64,000 nucleotides of DNA. It comes from Aspidapion aeneum (lineage: Eukaryota; Arthropoda; Insecta; Coleoptera; Brentidae). Below the pieces are notes generated by a model that saw nothing but the letters and a program-made list of their open reading frames with translations, made no database searches and had not been told where the DNA came from. This document shows positions 63,716 to 64,000 of this stretch, piece by piece. The stretch lies in the NCBI GenBank assembly GCA_963576565.1, contig OY755044.1, forward strand, positions 39,143,235 to 39,207,234, in the 5' to 3' direction. The position numbers and the translations under genes are program-made. The first letter of the stretch is position 1. The number at the start of each line of letters is the position of its first letter.

Positions 63716-64000
63716 AGCTCACACATATACTATACTATAGTAGTGTGAGCTATGGTGATCCTAATTTTTTCGAGAAAAAAAAAGTTGCTCCGATTTCAAA
63801 ATTTTTTATATATCTTTGCGTTTCAGATGATTTTGAAACTTTTTTGTTGCGCCGTCTGTCTGTCTGTCTGTCTGTCTGTATGTCTGTCTGTCTGTCTGTC
63901 TGTCTGTAACGACCAACGCGCATAACCCAAAAACCGCTTGGCCGATTTTAATGAAATTTGGTACCTAGGCTGGGTCTTGGGCCGAGATGGTCCCATTTAA
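63716..64000 (+). mobile_element. AGCTCACAC hairpin element, copy 2 (runs off window)
   Basis: The AGCTCACAC..GTGTGAGCT palindrome, TATGGTGATCCTAATTTTTT, the TCTG microsatellite and the TAACGACCAAC block match 4168-4450 closely. It is inserted in the LINE coding region. The tandem repeats and right end are outside the window. Confidence 0.85.

Overview
This 64 kb window is AT-rich, repeat-saturated eukaryotic DNA, most likely from an insect with a large, transposon-loaded genome. The evidence is the mix of elements: a Ty3/gypsy LTR retrotransposon, jockey/CR1-like and RTE-like LINEs, a Penelope-like element with a GIY-YIG nuclease, Tc1/mariner relics, hAT-type MITEs with 8-bp target duplications, and several very long inverted-repeat (foldback) elements. 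I cannot name the species; a beetle or hemipteran is a guess. I found no convincing host protein-coding gene, rRNA gene or functional tRNA gene. Two short open frames (43095-43280, 49448-49552) are listed only as weak candidates.

Layout. 1-3.6 kb: a 58-bp palindromic micro-MITE, a 1.28-kb hAT-like element, a TIR MITE and the 3' part of an antisense RTE-like LINE whose YADD box is split by a hAT MITE. 3.6-9.0 kb: a 5,435-bp foldback element of inverted 157-bp tandem repeats with a 9-bp target duplication, inserted in that LINE and itself carrying a nested 731-bp element. 9.0-13.6 kb: the rest of the LINE, copy X1 of a repeat family built on ~142-bp tandem units, and a hairpin of inverted minisatellites around a TTCGG pentamer array. 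14-24.3 kb: a Tc1 relic, hAT MITEs, a 19-bp minisatellite, a candidate TIR element and a 1.8-kb foldback. 24.3-33 kb: mostly anonymous AT-rich DNA with X2, LINE and mariner scraps and MITEs.

33.2-41.1 kb: a jockey/CR1-like LINE split by a young 6,521-bp gypsy element on the minus strand (LTRs about 98.6% identical, ATAA target duplication). Its gag, protease, RT, RNase H and integrase regions are recognisable but broken by stops and frameshifts. Its untranslated leader holds about six tandem repeats, each with a heat-shock-element-like motif. 42.1-42.6 kb: a foldback with a tRNA-like sequence in each arm. 44.4-47.5 kb: copy X3 interrupted by a 5'-truncated Penelope-like element whose 3' end contains a hammerhead ribozyme motif overlapping the stop codon of the GIY-YIG frame. 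47.7-64 kb: a LINE endonuclease relic, a MITE, a 2.8-kb foldback with nested MITEs, a solo gypsy LTR (TTAA duplication), copies X4 and X5, another hAT MITE, LINE and Tc1 relics, and a fairly intact antisense LINE interrupted by a second copy of the nested element seen at 4.2 kb.

The genes do not form a host pathway. The window is a record of nested insertions whose order can be read from target duplications: LINEs first, then DNA elements, the gypsy and the Penelope element into them.
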